A stretch of DNA of 64,000 bases. Origin: Dyella flava. Its GTDB lineage: Bacteria; Pseudomonadota; Gammaproteobacteria; Xanthomonadales; Rhodanobacteraceae. Where the stretch lies: contig NZ_JADIKE010000037.1 of the NCBI RefSeq assembly GCF_016904955.1, forward strand, positions 124,001 to 188,000. The letters are read 5' to 3'. Positions 1 through 11,009 of this stretch are shown here, in pieces (the first letter of the stretch is position 1; each line of letters starts with the position of its first letter). Both the position numbers and the translations under genes were made by a program. The notes beneath the pieces are model-generated. The model had not been told where the DNA came from and searched no databases. It saw only the letters and a list, made by a program, of their open reading frames with translations.

Positions 1-1
1 C

Positions 2-724
2 GTCGCCAAGGCGATCAAGGATTTCGGCATTACCTACCCGGTAGCGGTGGATAGCAACTACGCCATCTGGCAAGCCTTCAACAACGAATACTGGCCGGCG
101 CATTACTTCATTGATGCGCACGGCCAGATCCGCGCACATCATTTTGGCGAAGGCGACTATGCAGGCAGTGAAGACATGATTCGCCGCCTGCTGACGGACG
201 CCGGTTACAAGAATCTTCCCGGTGGCTATGTACAGCCGGGTGCCACCGGCGCAGAGGCGGCCAGCTCCGGAGATGTCAATCGATCACCGGAAACCTACGT
301 GGGCTACGCACGCAGCGAAAATTTCGCCGGTGGCCAGATTGCCCACGACGATCCCTGGAACTATCACGCGCCTGCCACGCTGCAAGTGAATCAATGGGCC
401 TTCAACGGCGACTGGACGGTCGGCGAACAAAGCGCCTCGCTGGACAAACCCAATGGCAGCATCGTCTATCGATTCAGCGGCCGTGATATGCACTTGGTGC
501 TGGGCCCGGGCAAAGACGGCAAACCCGTGCGCTTTCGCATCACGATCGATGGCAAGACGCCCGGCGACGATCACGGCGCAGATATCGATGCCGAGGGCAA
601 CGGCACGGTAACCAGTCAACGCTTGTATCAACTGGTACGCCAGGCGCACGGCACCGGCGACCGCGTCGTTGAAATCACTTTCCTCGATCCGGGCGTACAC
701 GCCTACGCCTTCACTTTCGGCTGA
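2..724 (+). CDS. DipZ-like thiol:disulfide protein, C-terminal part (5' end outside window)
   Basis: This is the open 3' part of a gene that enters from the left edge; the reading frame is open from base 2, upstream of a GTG at 47. The first ~65 residues read like the end of a TlpA/redoxin-type thioredoxin fold (AHYFIDAHGQIRAHHFGEGDY), the region after the active-site CxxC, which lies outside the window. The remaining ~150 residues form a beta-rich C-terminal domain (SIVYRFSGRDMHLVLGPG) like the carbohydrate-binding-like tail of mycobacterial DipZ. Full DipZ proteins have a CcdA-like membrane domain first, which cannot be seen here. The product would pass reductant to, or act on, periplasmic proteins. 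The msrB gene follows 30 bp downstream in the same direction, which fits a periplasmic redox-repair operon. The family is fairly sure; the missing N-terminus is inferred. Confidence 0.75.
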   Translation, partial: VAKAIKDFGITYPVAVDSNYAIWQAFNNEYWPAHYFIDAHGQIRAHHFGEGDYAGSEDMIRRLLTDAGYKNLPGGYVQPGATGAEAASSGDVNRSPETYVGYARSENFAGGQIAHDDPWNYHAPATLQVNQWAFNGDWTVGEQSASLDKPNGSIVYRFSGRDMHLVLGPGKDGKPVRFRITIDGKTPGDDHGADIDAEGNGTVTSQRLYQLVRQAHGTGDRVVEITFLDPGVHAYAFTFG

Positions 725-754
725 TCGCAACAACATAAGCAACAGGAGATTCGC

Positions 755-1384
755 ATGGGCTCCACCTTCGACCATAACGCGATGGATCGCCGCCGCTTTC
801 TCTTCACCGCGCTGGGCGGTGGTGCCGTCCTGGCGATAAGCGGCGTATCCGCCCTGCGCTGGCTCGGCGGCGGCAAAGGACAAGGCGTCATGAGCGCAGC
901 CGCACCCGTCGCGGCACCCGCCCAGGATCTGCTGTTGGAATGCTTTGCCGACGACGATGGCCACAACCTTGGGCCATGCCATGTGCAGAAGTTGGTGTTG
1001 ACCGATGCACAGTGGCATCAGCGCCTTTCCGATGCGGCGTTCTACGTGATGCGCCGTGCGGGCACCGAGATGGCGTTCAGTGGTCCTCACGAAAAACCGA
1101 ACAGCAAAGGTTTGTATCGATGCGCGGGCTGCAACACTGCCCTATTCGATGCGGCCACGCAATTTGATTCCGGCACTGGCTGGCCGAGCTTCTGGCAGCC
1201 GATTGCCAAGCAGAATGTGATTGAAATTCGTGACACCAGCTACGGCATGGTCCGCACTGCCATCAGTTGCGCGGGATGCGATAGCCATCTGGGGCATGTG
1301 TTTGATGATGGGCCGGCGCCGACTGGGTTGCGGTATTGCATGAATTCGGTGGCGATGAGTTTTGTGGCGTTTCGGGTGAGTTGA
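755..1384 (+). CDS. msrB: Peptide-methionine (R)-S-oxide reductase with Tat-type leader
   Basis: MsrB reduces the R-sulfoxide of methionine in oxidised proteins. The catalytic domain (residues ~82-205) has the two zinc CxxC pairs (Cys123/126 and Cys172/175), the GTGWPSFW signature and the resolving/catalytic context RYCMNSVAMSF with Cys195. The N-terminus carries DRRRFLFTALGGGAVLAISG, a twin-arginine motif plus hydrophobic stretch, so export by Tat or anchoring at the periplasmic face is likely; most MsrB proteins are cytosolic and lack this. An AGGAG at 745-749 supports the ATG at 755 over the internal ATG at 782. It lies 30 bp after the DipZ-like gene, a likely electron donor. The gene ends at a convergent junction that holds a giant inverted repeat. 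Confidence 0.93.
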   Translation: MGSTFDHNAMDRRRFLFTALGGGAVLAISGVSALRWLGGGKGQGVMSAAAPVAAPAQDLLLECFADDDGHNLGPCHVQKLVLTDAQWHQRLSDAAFYVMRRAGTEMAFSGPHEKPNSKGLYRCAGCNTALFDAATQFDSGTGWPSFWQPIAKQNVIEIRDTSYGMVRTAISCAGCDSHLGHVFDDGPAPTGLRYCMNSVAMSFVAFRVS

Positions 1385-1412
1385 TGCGATTGGTGTTGGG
1401 TCGCATTGCTAT

Positions 1413-1871
1413 GTATTTCGCTGATTGAGGCATTGCCTGCGGCGCTTTCGGTCCCTAAAGGGCCCGAGTCACTTTTCTTTGCTGGCCCAAAGAAAAGTAA
1501 CCCAAAGAAATGGCCTCAAAAGCTCGTGGCACTGTGCAGGTTACAAGCCTGAACGATTACGCCATGCCCTGTTGGTTAACAGGCCACGCTTACACAGTGC
1601 CGCTATACCGCGAGGCGTCGAAGCGGTGAGGCGATAAAACAAATACGGCGAGCTTTAAGCCCTCAGCGCCCCGACGCTCGCGGTATAGCGGGGGCGCATA
1701 ACCATAGGCCATTAACTATTCCATCGCCGCCATCGCTCAGGCTTTTATCCCACCCACGCCACGAGCCTTTCAGGCCATTTCTTTGGGTTACTTTTCTTTG
1801 GGCCAGCAAAGAAAAGTGACTCGGCCTTTAGGCCGAAAGCGCCGCAGGCAATGCCTCAATCAGCGAAATAC
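1413..1871. repeat. Giant imperfect hairpin element between msrB and nadD
   Basis: The 520-bp gap holds two near-identical arms in inverted orientation: left 1413-1530 and right 1758-1871. Both contain the GGTTACTTTTCTTTGGGC core, a GCAAAGAAAAGTGACTCGG block and GCGCCGCAGGCAATGCCTC. The arms differ mainly at a small internal hairpin, CCCTAAAGGG on the left and GGCCTTTAGGCC on the right, each self-complementary. Inside the 227-bp spacer a second inverted pair (CGCTATACCGCGAGGCGTCG near 1600 and its near-complement near 1675-1695) continues the symmetry. No protein-coding gene is supported; the ORF at 1425-1637 is built from the repeat. Related cores occur near 44.8 and 53.4 kb. The junction is convergent, so a bidirectional transcription-end role is possible (inference). 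Confidence 0.85.
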
Positions 1872-1904
1872 ACGCACCTTGGCACCATGCAGACACAAAA
1901 AACC

Positions 1905-2549
1905 TCAGTGCCCAAACGACTCCCGATACGGCGCCAACAACGCTGAATCATCAAACAGCCCAGCCGGCAACAGATAACGCGGATCCCGCCCCGCAGCGAG
2001 CAATTCACGAATACGCGTCGCCGAAACCTCCAGCGGCGTCGCCATCAACTCAACCACCCGCCCGGCCGGTTGCGCCCGGATGATGTTCAAATCCTCCGTC
2101 CGCCGCGGCGCTACGGCACGCTCCAGTTCCACCGGTATACAGGCCTCAACCCCCGGCCGGTTGAGCACGCCGATGTGCGTCACCTCAAACAGATCGCGCC
2201 AGCGATACCAGCTGCGCAAACCCGCGAAGGCATCGGCACCAAGCAGCAGTACCAGCGGTCGATCTCCGAATTCCCTGCGGAACTCGTGCAGCGTATCGAT
2301 GGTGTAGGAAGGTCCGCTGCGATCAAGTTCCCGCGTGTCCAGGGTCAGACGTGTCTGACCGCTTAGCGCGGCTCGCAGCATGTTGACGCGTTGTTCCGCA
2401 CTTGCCGTCGGCGGCAAGCGATGCGGGGGCACGCTGGCCGGCATCAGGCGCACTTCGGCGTCGAGCAGTTCTGCCGCTTCCCAGGCGACGCTGAGATGGC
2501 CGATATGGATCGGGTCGAAGGTGCCACCAAAGATTGCGAGCGGTTTCAT
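1905..2549 (-). CDS. nadD: Nicotinate-nucleotide adenylyltransferase
   Basis: NadD adenylates nicotinate mononucleotide to deamido-NAD in NAD biosynthesis. The 214-residue protein has the nucleotidyltransferase signature GGTFDPIHIGHL at residues 9-20 and the C-terminal SATRIRELL motif that binds the triphosphate. Length is normal for the family. It is the last gene of the minus-strand series leuS-lptE-holA-nadD. In many gammaproteobacteria rsfS follows nadD; here a repeat element and the convergent msrB follow instead. The ~195-bp gap to holA contains an inverted pair (CCCTTTTCC and GGAAAAGAACGGG, about 2705-2738), so nadD may be partly separately expressed. Confidence 0.96.
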   Translation of the reverse strand: MKPLAIFGGTFDPIHIGHLSVAWEAAELLDAEVRLMPASVPPHRLPPTASAEQRVNMLRAALSGQTRLTLDTRELDRSGPSYTIDTLHEFRREFGDRPLVLLLGADAFAGLRSWYRWRDLFEVTHIGVLNRPGVEACIPVELERAVAPRRTEDLNIIRAQPAGRVVELMATPLEVSATRIRELLAAGRDPRYLLPAGLFDDSALLAPYRESFGH

Positions 2550-2745
2550 GCAGATGCATCCAGCTTGCTACTCCCACTCCCCTTTGGGAGCAGGGTTGGA
2601 GTGAGGAGGCAATCGTGCAGAATTGCTATCTCCTCGCGGTTTTTAGAGAAATACGCCCGCGCAAGAAGAACATTCATGGCAGGCCTCGACCGCTTGGCCC
2701 AGCCCTTTTCCCGACAAGGAGCCGGAAAAGAACGGGCCGGCGTGT

Positions 2746-3756
2746 TCATGCCAGCGCCCTGGCCGCGCGCGGCTCGGCGATCGCCGCGATCAGCCGCTGG
2801 GTTTCCAGCCATGCGTCGCCAGCTTCGCGCCCTTTGGCGATTCGGTCGATACGCGCGGCGCGCGCCAGGCATTGCATCCAGTGTTCGCGGGGGGCGCGGC
2901 GCAACGCTTTGCGGAAAAGCTGTTCGCGTGCCGGCCATAGACGCTCTGCACGTGCCTGCGCGGCGAAGTCATGGGCATTGGCCAGACGCAGGGCGAGCTG
3001 GAGCTGATTGACCAGCCAGCCCATCAAGGCAATCAGTTCTTCACCCTCGGCGTGCAGGCCGTCGAGAATGCGCAAGGCACGCGCGCCATCGCCACCCAGC
3101 GCCGCATCGGTCAGCTTGAAGGCATCGTAACGGGCACTGTCGGCGACCAGATGTTCCATCTCGGCTGCATCGATCTTGCCTTGTCCGTGCAACACCGCCA
3201 GCTTGTCGATTTCCTGGGCGGCGGCAAGCAGATTGCCTTCCACGCGCTCAGCCAGCAGGGAGACTGCTTCGGGCACCGCACTCAATCCGCGCGAAGCGAG
3301 GCGTGTGCCAATCCAGGCTTCCCATTCGTTCGGCCGTGGCGCGTTGAACACCACCATGCTGCCGACACTGTCGACTTGCTTGGTCCACGCGCCGTCGTGC
3401 TTGTTGCTCCACTCCACCGCGGTAATCAGCAGGCTGACGTCCGGTGGCGGATTGCCGCAGAACTCCGTGATGGCCTTGGCGCCTTCTACGCCGGGACGAC
3501 CGGTGGGCAGACGCAGATCGAGCAGACGGCGCGTGGCGAACAAGGACATTCCCGCAGCCGAGCGCGCCAGTTCATCCCAGTCGAAGTGCGCGCCGACATC
3601 CAGCACATCACGCTCGGTGTAACCGAGCTTGCGTGCTTGTGCGCGCAGGGCATCCGCTGCTTCCAGCACCAGCAATTCCTCGCCGGCCAGCAGGTATACC
3701 GGGCTCAGGCTGTCGGCAGCCAGCGCCTTTTGCCACTGCGCGGGGTTAAGCGGCAT
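2746..3756 (-). CDS. holA: DNA polymerase III subunit delta
   Basis: HolA is the delta subunit of the clamp loader and opens the beta sliding clamp during DNA replication. The 336-residue protein has the family start PVYLLAGEELLVLEAADALR, a degenerate AAA+ domain without a working Walker A, and the helical C-terminal collar domain (ALMGWLVNQLQLALRLA onward). Length matches E. coli delta (343 aa). Its start lies 5 bp after the lptE stop, consistent with cotranscription. The order leuS-lptE-holA-nadD is conserved across gammaproteobacteria, which supports the call beyond sequence similarity. Confidence 0.95.
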   Translation of the reverse strand: MPLNPAQWQKALAADSLSPVYLLAGEELLVLEAADALRAQARKLGYTERDVLDVGAHFDWDELARSAAGMSLFATRRLLDLRLPTGRPGVEGAKAITEFCGNPPPDVSLLITAVEWSNKHDGAWTKQVDSVGSMVVFNAPRPNEWEAWIGTRLASRGLSAVPEAVSLLAERVEGNLLAAAQEIDKLAVLHGQGKIDAAEMEHLVADSARYDAFKLTDAALGGDGARALRILDGLHAEGEELIALMGWLVNQLQLALRLANAHDFAAQARAERLWPAREQLFRKALRRAPREHWMQCLARAARIDRIAKGREAGDAWLETQRLIAAIAEPRAARALA

Positions 3757-3761
3757 GGGGA

Positions 3762-6997
<3,236 letters not shown>

Positions 6998-7097
6998 TTA
7001 TGCGTTTTCGCCAGCACAGGGCGTTCGTCGCCGTGTGCTGTGTTGAACGCGGCAGACTAGCAGAAATGGTGGGTGGCTTGGATTGCCGTCCGGCGGC

Positions 7098-7195
7098 GTG
7101 GGTTGGGTTATCCCTGGACGTGATCGGGGGATAACCCAACGAATACGGACGATGGGTTGGGTTACGCCGCGCCACCCCACGCTACGCTGGCGTGT
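7098..7195. repeat. GTTGGGTTA palindromic repeat, degenerate copy
   Basis: The gap between the leuS start and the pqiC stop holds GGTTGGGTTATCCC (from 7100) facing GGGGGATAACCCAAC (7126-7140), then another GGTTGGGTTACGC. It is the most diverged member of a family also found at 16.25, 36.7, 44.34, 44.91, 50.5, 60.7 and 61.7 kb. Unlike most copies it is not at a convergent junction. No coding potential was recognised in it. Confidence 0.7.
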
Positions 7196-7201
7196 TCAAG
7201 G

Positions 7202-7813
7202 TCAAGAAGCTGGACAGGCGGGAGAGCTGCCCGCCGCCAGGGCCGGCGCAACGCTGGCGATCTGATTGGCCAGCTCGGACAGGGCCTGCTGATGGGCGGC
7301 GACCAGCCCGTCATAGCCCTGCCCCGGACTCTCGCTTATGCGGCTGCTGCAGGTGAGCACGGTGTCACCCTTGAGCGGACGGACCGACCACGTGGCCTCG
7401 ATCAGCGCGTAGTTTCCCGGCGAGGAATCGAAACGGCGCAGATCGACCTTGATACGCACGACCGGCTTGCCATCGACCGGAAGGCCACTGCCGATATCCC
7501 GCGCGTTCAACTGGCGCGACAGATCGACCGACAACGCACCACGCACCTCATCGGCCAATGGCGCGATCCAGCGTTCGCCATCCAGCAAAGCCACGGCCTG
7601 ACCACCTTCCCGCACGACGAGTTGCGGCACATCGTTCTGCGCGGGAATGCCTACGGGCAGCAATTCAAACTGAAAGGCGGCCGGCGGTACGGCCGGTGCG
7701 GATTGAGCACTGTCCGGCGCAGCAATGAGTGTGTAGTAGTGCACCGGCGCCGAGGCACAGGCTGCCAGCGCCGCCGCGCCGAATGCCGCCATCAGGTGTC
7801 GCATACGAATCAT
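7202..7813 (-). CDS. pqiC: PqiC-type lipoprotein of the MCE transport system
   Basis: PqiC (YmbA/ABC-type aux domain family) is an outer-membrane lipoprotein thought to dock with the PqiB needle that spans the periplasm and moves lipids. The 203-residue protein has a signal peptide with lipobox LAAC (Cys19) followed by SAPVHYYTL, the family's start. The C-terminal part (TWSVRPL, AAHQQALSELANQIA) matches the DUF330/PqiC pattern. It overlaps the pqiB stop by 4 bp (ATGA). It is the last gene of the operon; a degenerate palindromic repeat follows. Confidence 0.9.
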   Translation of the reverse strand: MIRMRHLMAAFGAAALAACASAPVHYYTLIAAPDSAQSAPAVPPAAFQFELLPVGIPAQNDVPQLVVREGGQAVALLDGERWIAPLADEVRGALSVDLSRQLNARDIGSGLPVDGKPVVRIKVDLRRFDSSPGNYALIEATWSVRPLKGDTVLTCSSRISESPGQGYDGLVAAHQQALSELANQIASVAPALAAGSSPACPAS

Positions 7814-9492
7814 GGCTTGCTCCCTTGCTGCGGCTGGGCGGTAGGTGTGGCGGCCGGGGCCGGCAATGGCGCATCGGCACTGCGTCCGCGAATCAGCGAA
7901 CTGGGATGCGTATCGAGGTAATCAGTCAGTGTGCGCAGCGAACGGGCCATGCGCTGCAGTTCCTGCAAGGTGCTGGTGAGGTTCTGCTGCAATGGCGAAT
8001 CCGGTGACAACGCGTTGTTAGCCGTACCAAGCGTCTGGTTGGCGCCCTTGAGCGTGCCCTGGAATTGCGGCAGCACCTGCTCGTTGACCTGGGTCAACGT
8101 CTTGTTGAGCGAAGCCAGGCTCTGGTTGAGATTGTTGCCGATGCTGTCGAACGGGATCTTCTCGATCTTGTCGACGATATCGGCCAACTGCTCCTGCAAT
8201 TTGTCGAAGTTGCCCGGCGCGGTGGGAATTTCCAGCGGATGCGCATTCGGATCGTAGCTCGCCTTGGGCGGGTTCTTGATGAAATCCAGCGAAATGAACA
8301 ACTGACCGGTAAGCAGGTTGCCGACCTTCGCCTGCGCGCGCAGCCCATGCGCGACGAGGGTGCCGATCATGTGGGACATGTCGTCATTGTCGCCATGCGA
8401 CTTGGCCACCGCGGCCAGCTTCTGATGGGCGGCGCCCAGGCGATCCGGATAGATGACGGCGCCGACCAGGATCGGGAAATCCCCGGTCTTTTCGTCGTAA
8501 TCCATACGGATCGACACCACGCTGCCGATGTTCATGCCGAGGAACTCGACCGGGGCCCCCACCGCCAAGCCACGCACCGGCTTATTGAAGCGCATGCGGA
8601 TGAAATGCGGCTCGCCATCCGGCGGCGCCATCGCATTGGCCTGGGTGTCGAACAAGGTAAAGACAGCGTTCTCTGAAGCGGATTCCAGACCGGGATGCGG
8701 CCCGGGTGGATCCTGAAAGGCCACACCGCCGGCCAGCACGGTGGCCAGCGATTGCGTATTGAGCTTGAGGCCGTCCGCGCTCAGCGACACATCAACCCCG
8801 CTGGCGTTCCAGAAGCGCGCGTCGGTGCTCACGAATTTGTCATAGGGGCTCTCGATGAAGACCTGCACCGTCACGCCCTTGCCATCGTTATTGAGCTTGT
8901 AGGACGCCACGCGCCCCACCTGCAGGCGCCGGAAATACACCGGCGAGCCAATATCGAGCGATCCCAGATCGCCCGAGTGCAGGATGAAGCTCTTGCCTTG
9001 TTCGTCATGCGTGACCGAAGGAGGCGTCTCCAGGCCGACAAAATCCGTCTGCTCCTGCTGGGAGTCCCCCACATCCACGCCGATGAAGGAGCCGGACAGC
9101 AAGGTATCGATACCCGAGACCCCGCCGAGCCCGATGCGCGGACGCACTACCCAGAACCGCGTATCGGCCACGGCAATGCCGGCCGCGCTCTTTTCCAGAT
9201 CCACCTTGACGATCACATGCCGGCGATCGGGACTCAGGCGGATGGTGGTCACCTTGCCAATCACGACGTCCTTGTATTTCACCACCGTCTTGCCGGGATC
9301 CAGACCTTCGGCGGTCTGGAAGCTGATGCTGATCTTCGGCCCCTGCTGCATCCACGCACTGATGACCAGTGACAGGCCAACCAGGGCCGCCACGATCGGT
9401 ACCAGCCAGATCAGCGATGCATTGATGCGGCGATGCCGCACCACCGGCTCCGGCAGGCCATCTCCCAGGCTGGGTTTGTTTTCGTCAGTCAT
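7810..9492 (-). CDS. pqiB: PqiB, MCE-domain intermembrane transport protein
   Basis: PqiB forms a hexameric tube of stacked MCE rings anchored in the inner membrane, used for lipid trafficking and envelope integrity. The 560-residue protein has one N-terminal membrane helix (LIWLVPIVAALVGLSLVIS), then three MCE repeats (for example ISFQTAEGLDPGKTVVKYKD; GSPVYFRRLQVGRVASY; VGAPVEFLGMNIGSVVSI) and a C-terminal alpha-helical, coiled-coil-like needle region rich in Asn/Gln/Leu. Length fits E. coli PqiB (546). It overlaps the downstream half of PqiA by 8 bp and PqiC by 4 bp, so the proteins are probably made together. Confidence 0.95.
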   Translation of the reverse strand: MTDENKPSLGDGLPEPVVRHRRINASLIWLVPIVAALVGLSLVISAWMQQGPKISISFQTAEGLDPGKTVVKYKDVVIGKVTTIRLSPDRRHVIVKVDLEKSAAGIAVADTRFWVVRPRIGLGGVSGIDTLLSGSFIGVDVGDSQQEQTDFVGLETPPSVTHDEQGKSFILHSGDLGSLDIGSPVYFRRLQVGRVASYKLNNDGKGVTVQVFIESPYDKFVSTDARFWNASGVDVSLSADGLKLNTQSLATVLAGGVAFQDPPGPHPGLESASENAVFTLFDTQANAMAPPDGEPHFIRMRFNKPVRGLAVGAPVEFLGMNIGSVVSIRMDYDEKTGDFPILVGAVIYPDRLGAAHQKLAAVAKSHGDNDDMSHMIGTLVAHGLRAQAKVGNLLTGQLFISLDFIKNPPKASYDPNAHPLEIPTAPGNFDKLQEQLADIVDKIEKIPFDSIGNNLNQSLASLNKTLTQVNEQVLPQFQGTLKGANQTLGTANNALSPDSPLQQNLTSTLQELQRMARSLRTLTDYLDTHPSSLIRGRSADAPLPAPAATPTAQPQQGSKP

Positions 9493-10099
9493 CTTCTTCC
9501 TTGCAGTCCCATATCAGGCGCGGATCAAAACTCATGGAAGCCAACATGGTGAGCACCACGGTCAAGCCGAAATACACCACACCGGGCAAAGGCTCCACCT
9601 CACTGAAGAAGCCGAACTGCACCAGCGCGGTCAACAGCGACACCACGAACACATCCAGCATCGACCAATAACCGATGAACTCCACCAGGCGATACAACCT
9701 GGCCCGCTGGATGCGCGCCCAGTTGGTGCCGCAGTGCACGGCCAGCAGCAAGGTACTGAGGACCAGGAACTTCATCATCGGCACCACGATGCTGGCGGTG
9801 AACACGATAACGGCAAGCCCCGGCGACCCCTTGACCCACAGCTCGATCACGCCGCTGAGGATGGTGTTGTCGTCCGCATCGCCCAGGCTCGCCGTGCGCA
9901 TGATCGGCATCACATTGGCCGGAATGTACAGGATGAAGGCTGCAATCAGCAGCGCCCAGGTCCGCATGCGGCTATTGGGCTTGCGCCGATGCAACGCGCT
10001 GCCGCAACGCGGACAGGCGGCATCGGGAATCTGCGTATCGCGGCAGACCAGGCCGCATACATGGCAGCCGATCAGTCCCAGCTCATGCGCCCGCGGCAT
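9485..10099 (-). CDS. pqiA: PqiA-like membrane protein, second half-gene
   Basis: This encodes a ~204-residue inner-membrane protein with an N-terminal zinc-ribbon-like pair (CHVCG and CPRCG) and four predicted membrane helices (TWALLIAAFILYIPANVMPI; LAVIVFTASIVVPMMKFLVL; SMLDVFVVSLLTALVQFGFF and a last one). It matches one of the two repeats of E. coli PqiA, which is a single protein of ~417 residues. A longer frame reaches 10141 but runs into the preceding gene; the ATG at 10099, 5 bp after that gene's stop, was chosen, with a GTG at 10108 as alternative. Confidence 0.85.
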   Translation of the reverse strand: MPRAHELGLIGCHVCGLVCRDTQIPDAACPRCGSALHRRKPNSRMRTWALLIAAFILYIPANVMPIMRTASLGDADDNTILSGVIELWVKGSPGLAVIVFTASIVVPMMKFLVLSTLLLAVHCGTNWARIQRARLYRLVEFIGYWSMLDVFVVSLLTALVQFGFFSEVEPLPGVVYFGLTVVLTMLASMSFDPRLIWDCKEEDD

Positions 10100-10104
10100 G
10101 GCGC

Positions 10105-10758
10105 TCACGATGCGTTCTCCGCGGCTGGAATCGTGTCCCACAGCCGGCGCAGATCGATGCCGGAAAAGATGGTAATCAACCCGGCCAGGGCGGCATAGGC
10201 GAACACGCCCGTGTCAGGACTGACATCGAAATACAGCTGAGCCTTGACGATCGACACCAGCACGCCGAGCACAAACACCTCGCTCATGGTCCACGGATGG
10301 ATGTAATGCAGCACAATCATCAGCTGCTTGAAGCCAGGCGCCCGCCGCCCTTGCTGGGCATGGACAAGCAGCCAGCCCAGCACCAGCATCTTGCACAGCG
10401 GGAAGAAAAACAGCGTGCCCGCCGCCAGCACCGCCACGACCTGCGCGTGCTGACGCCACATCATGAGAATGACGCCCCATAGCCTGGTGTGAATCTGCTC
10501 GCCATTGAGCCCCAGCGTCATGATCGGCCAGACATTGGCCAGCACAAACACCACCATCACCGTCGCCACCAGCGCCAGCATGGCATTGAGGCCGATCCGC
10601 TGATGCCGCTCCAGCACGGCGTCGCAGCGCGCGCAACGGGCGACGTCGCCACGCGCCAGCGAGCGGCGGCGATACACCGTGTCACAGTGCTCGCAGATCA
10701 ACAGCGCCGAGGACGACGCTGACGGTACATGCCCGGGATGGGAAGTCGGTGGATTCAT
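10105..10758 (-). CDS. pqiA: PqiA-like membrane protein, first half-gene
   Basis: This is a 217-residue polytopic protein, paralogous to the next gene. It has CEHCDTVYRRR and CARCDAVLERHQ zinc-ribbon-type pairs near the N-terminus and four hydrophobic helices (AMLALVATVMVVFVLANVWP; VVAVLAAGTLFFFPLCKMLV; VFVLGVLVSIVKAQLYFDV; YAALAGLITIFSG). Together the two half-genes correspond to one PqiA. Both keep the P-x-M-T/R signature after helix 1. It is the first gene of pqiA-pqiA-pqiB-pqiC and is divergent from cnoX, so its promoter lies in 10759-11009. Confidence 0.87.
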   Translation of the reverse strand: MNPPTSHPGHVPSASSSALLICEHCDTVYRRRSLARGDVARCARCDAVLERHQRIGLNAMLALVATVMVVFVLANVWPIMTLGLNGEQIHTRLWGVILMMWRQHAQVVAVLAAGTLFFFPLCKMLVLGWLLVHAQQGRRAPGFKQLMIVLHYIHPWTMSEVFVLGVLVSIVKAQLYFDVSPDTGVFAYAALAGLITIFSGIDLRRLWDTIPAAENAS

Positions 10759-10843
10759 GCCGCCAATTCTCGCAAATCCTCAGCAAGCGTGGCGCACTTG
10801 ATATGCTCCGCGCAGCCCCGATTTTTGTGGGGATAATCCTGCT

Positions 10844-10985
10844 GATCCATTCTCCGCAGGTGCCAGCGGCCCTGACTATCCGCATCCCGTCGGCCCATCA
10901 TCGCGACCGAAGGCGGCCTGCCTTCGTCGATGCTCCAGGGGGCGGCGAACAACACTGGGCCGGCGACATCTACGGAGAATGGATC
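10844..10985. promoter_or_regulatory. 13-bp inverted pair in the pqi/cnoX divergent region
   Basis: The 251-bp region between the divergent pqi operon and cnoX contains GATCCATTCTCCG at 10844-10856 and its exact complement CGGAGAATGGATC at 10973-10985. One copy lies just before the cnoX ribosome-binding site (AAGGAG near 11000). This could be a pair of regulator half-sites or a looping element. Short ORFs here (10749-10988 plus, 10755-10955 minus) have no recognisable features. Confidence 0.4.
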
Positions 10986-11009
10986 TGATCATCGTTTAAG
11001 GAGCCGCTT

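Noticed and set aside
1425..1637. 70-codon ORF within the giant hairpin
   Set aside because: It is made of the repeat arm sequence and recurs in part with the repeats; there is no independent evidence of a protein.
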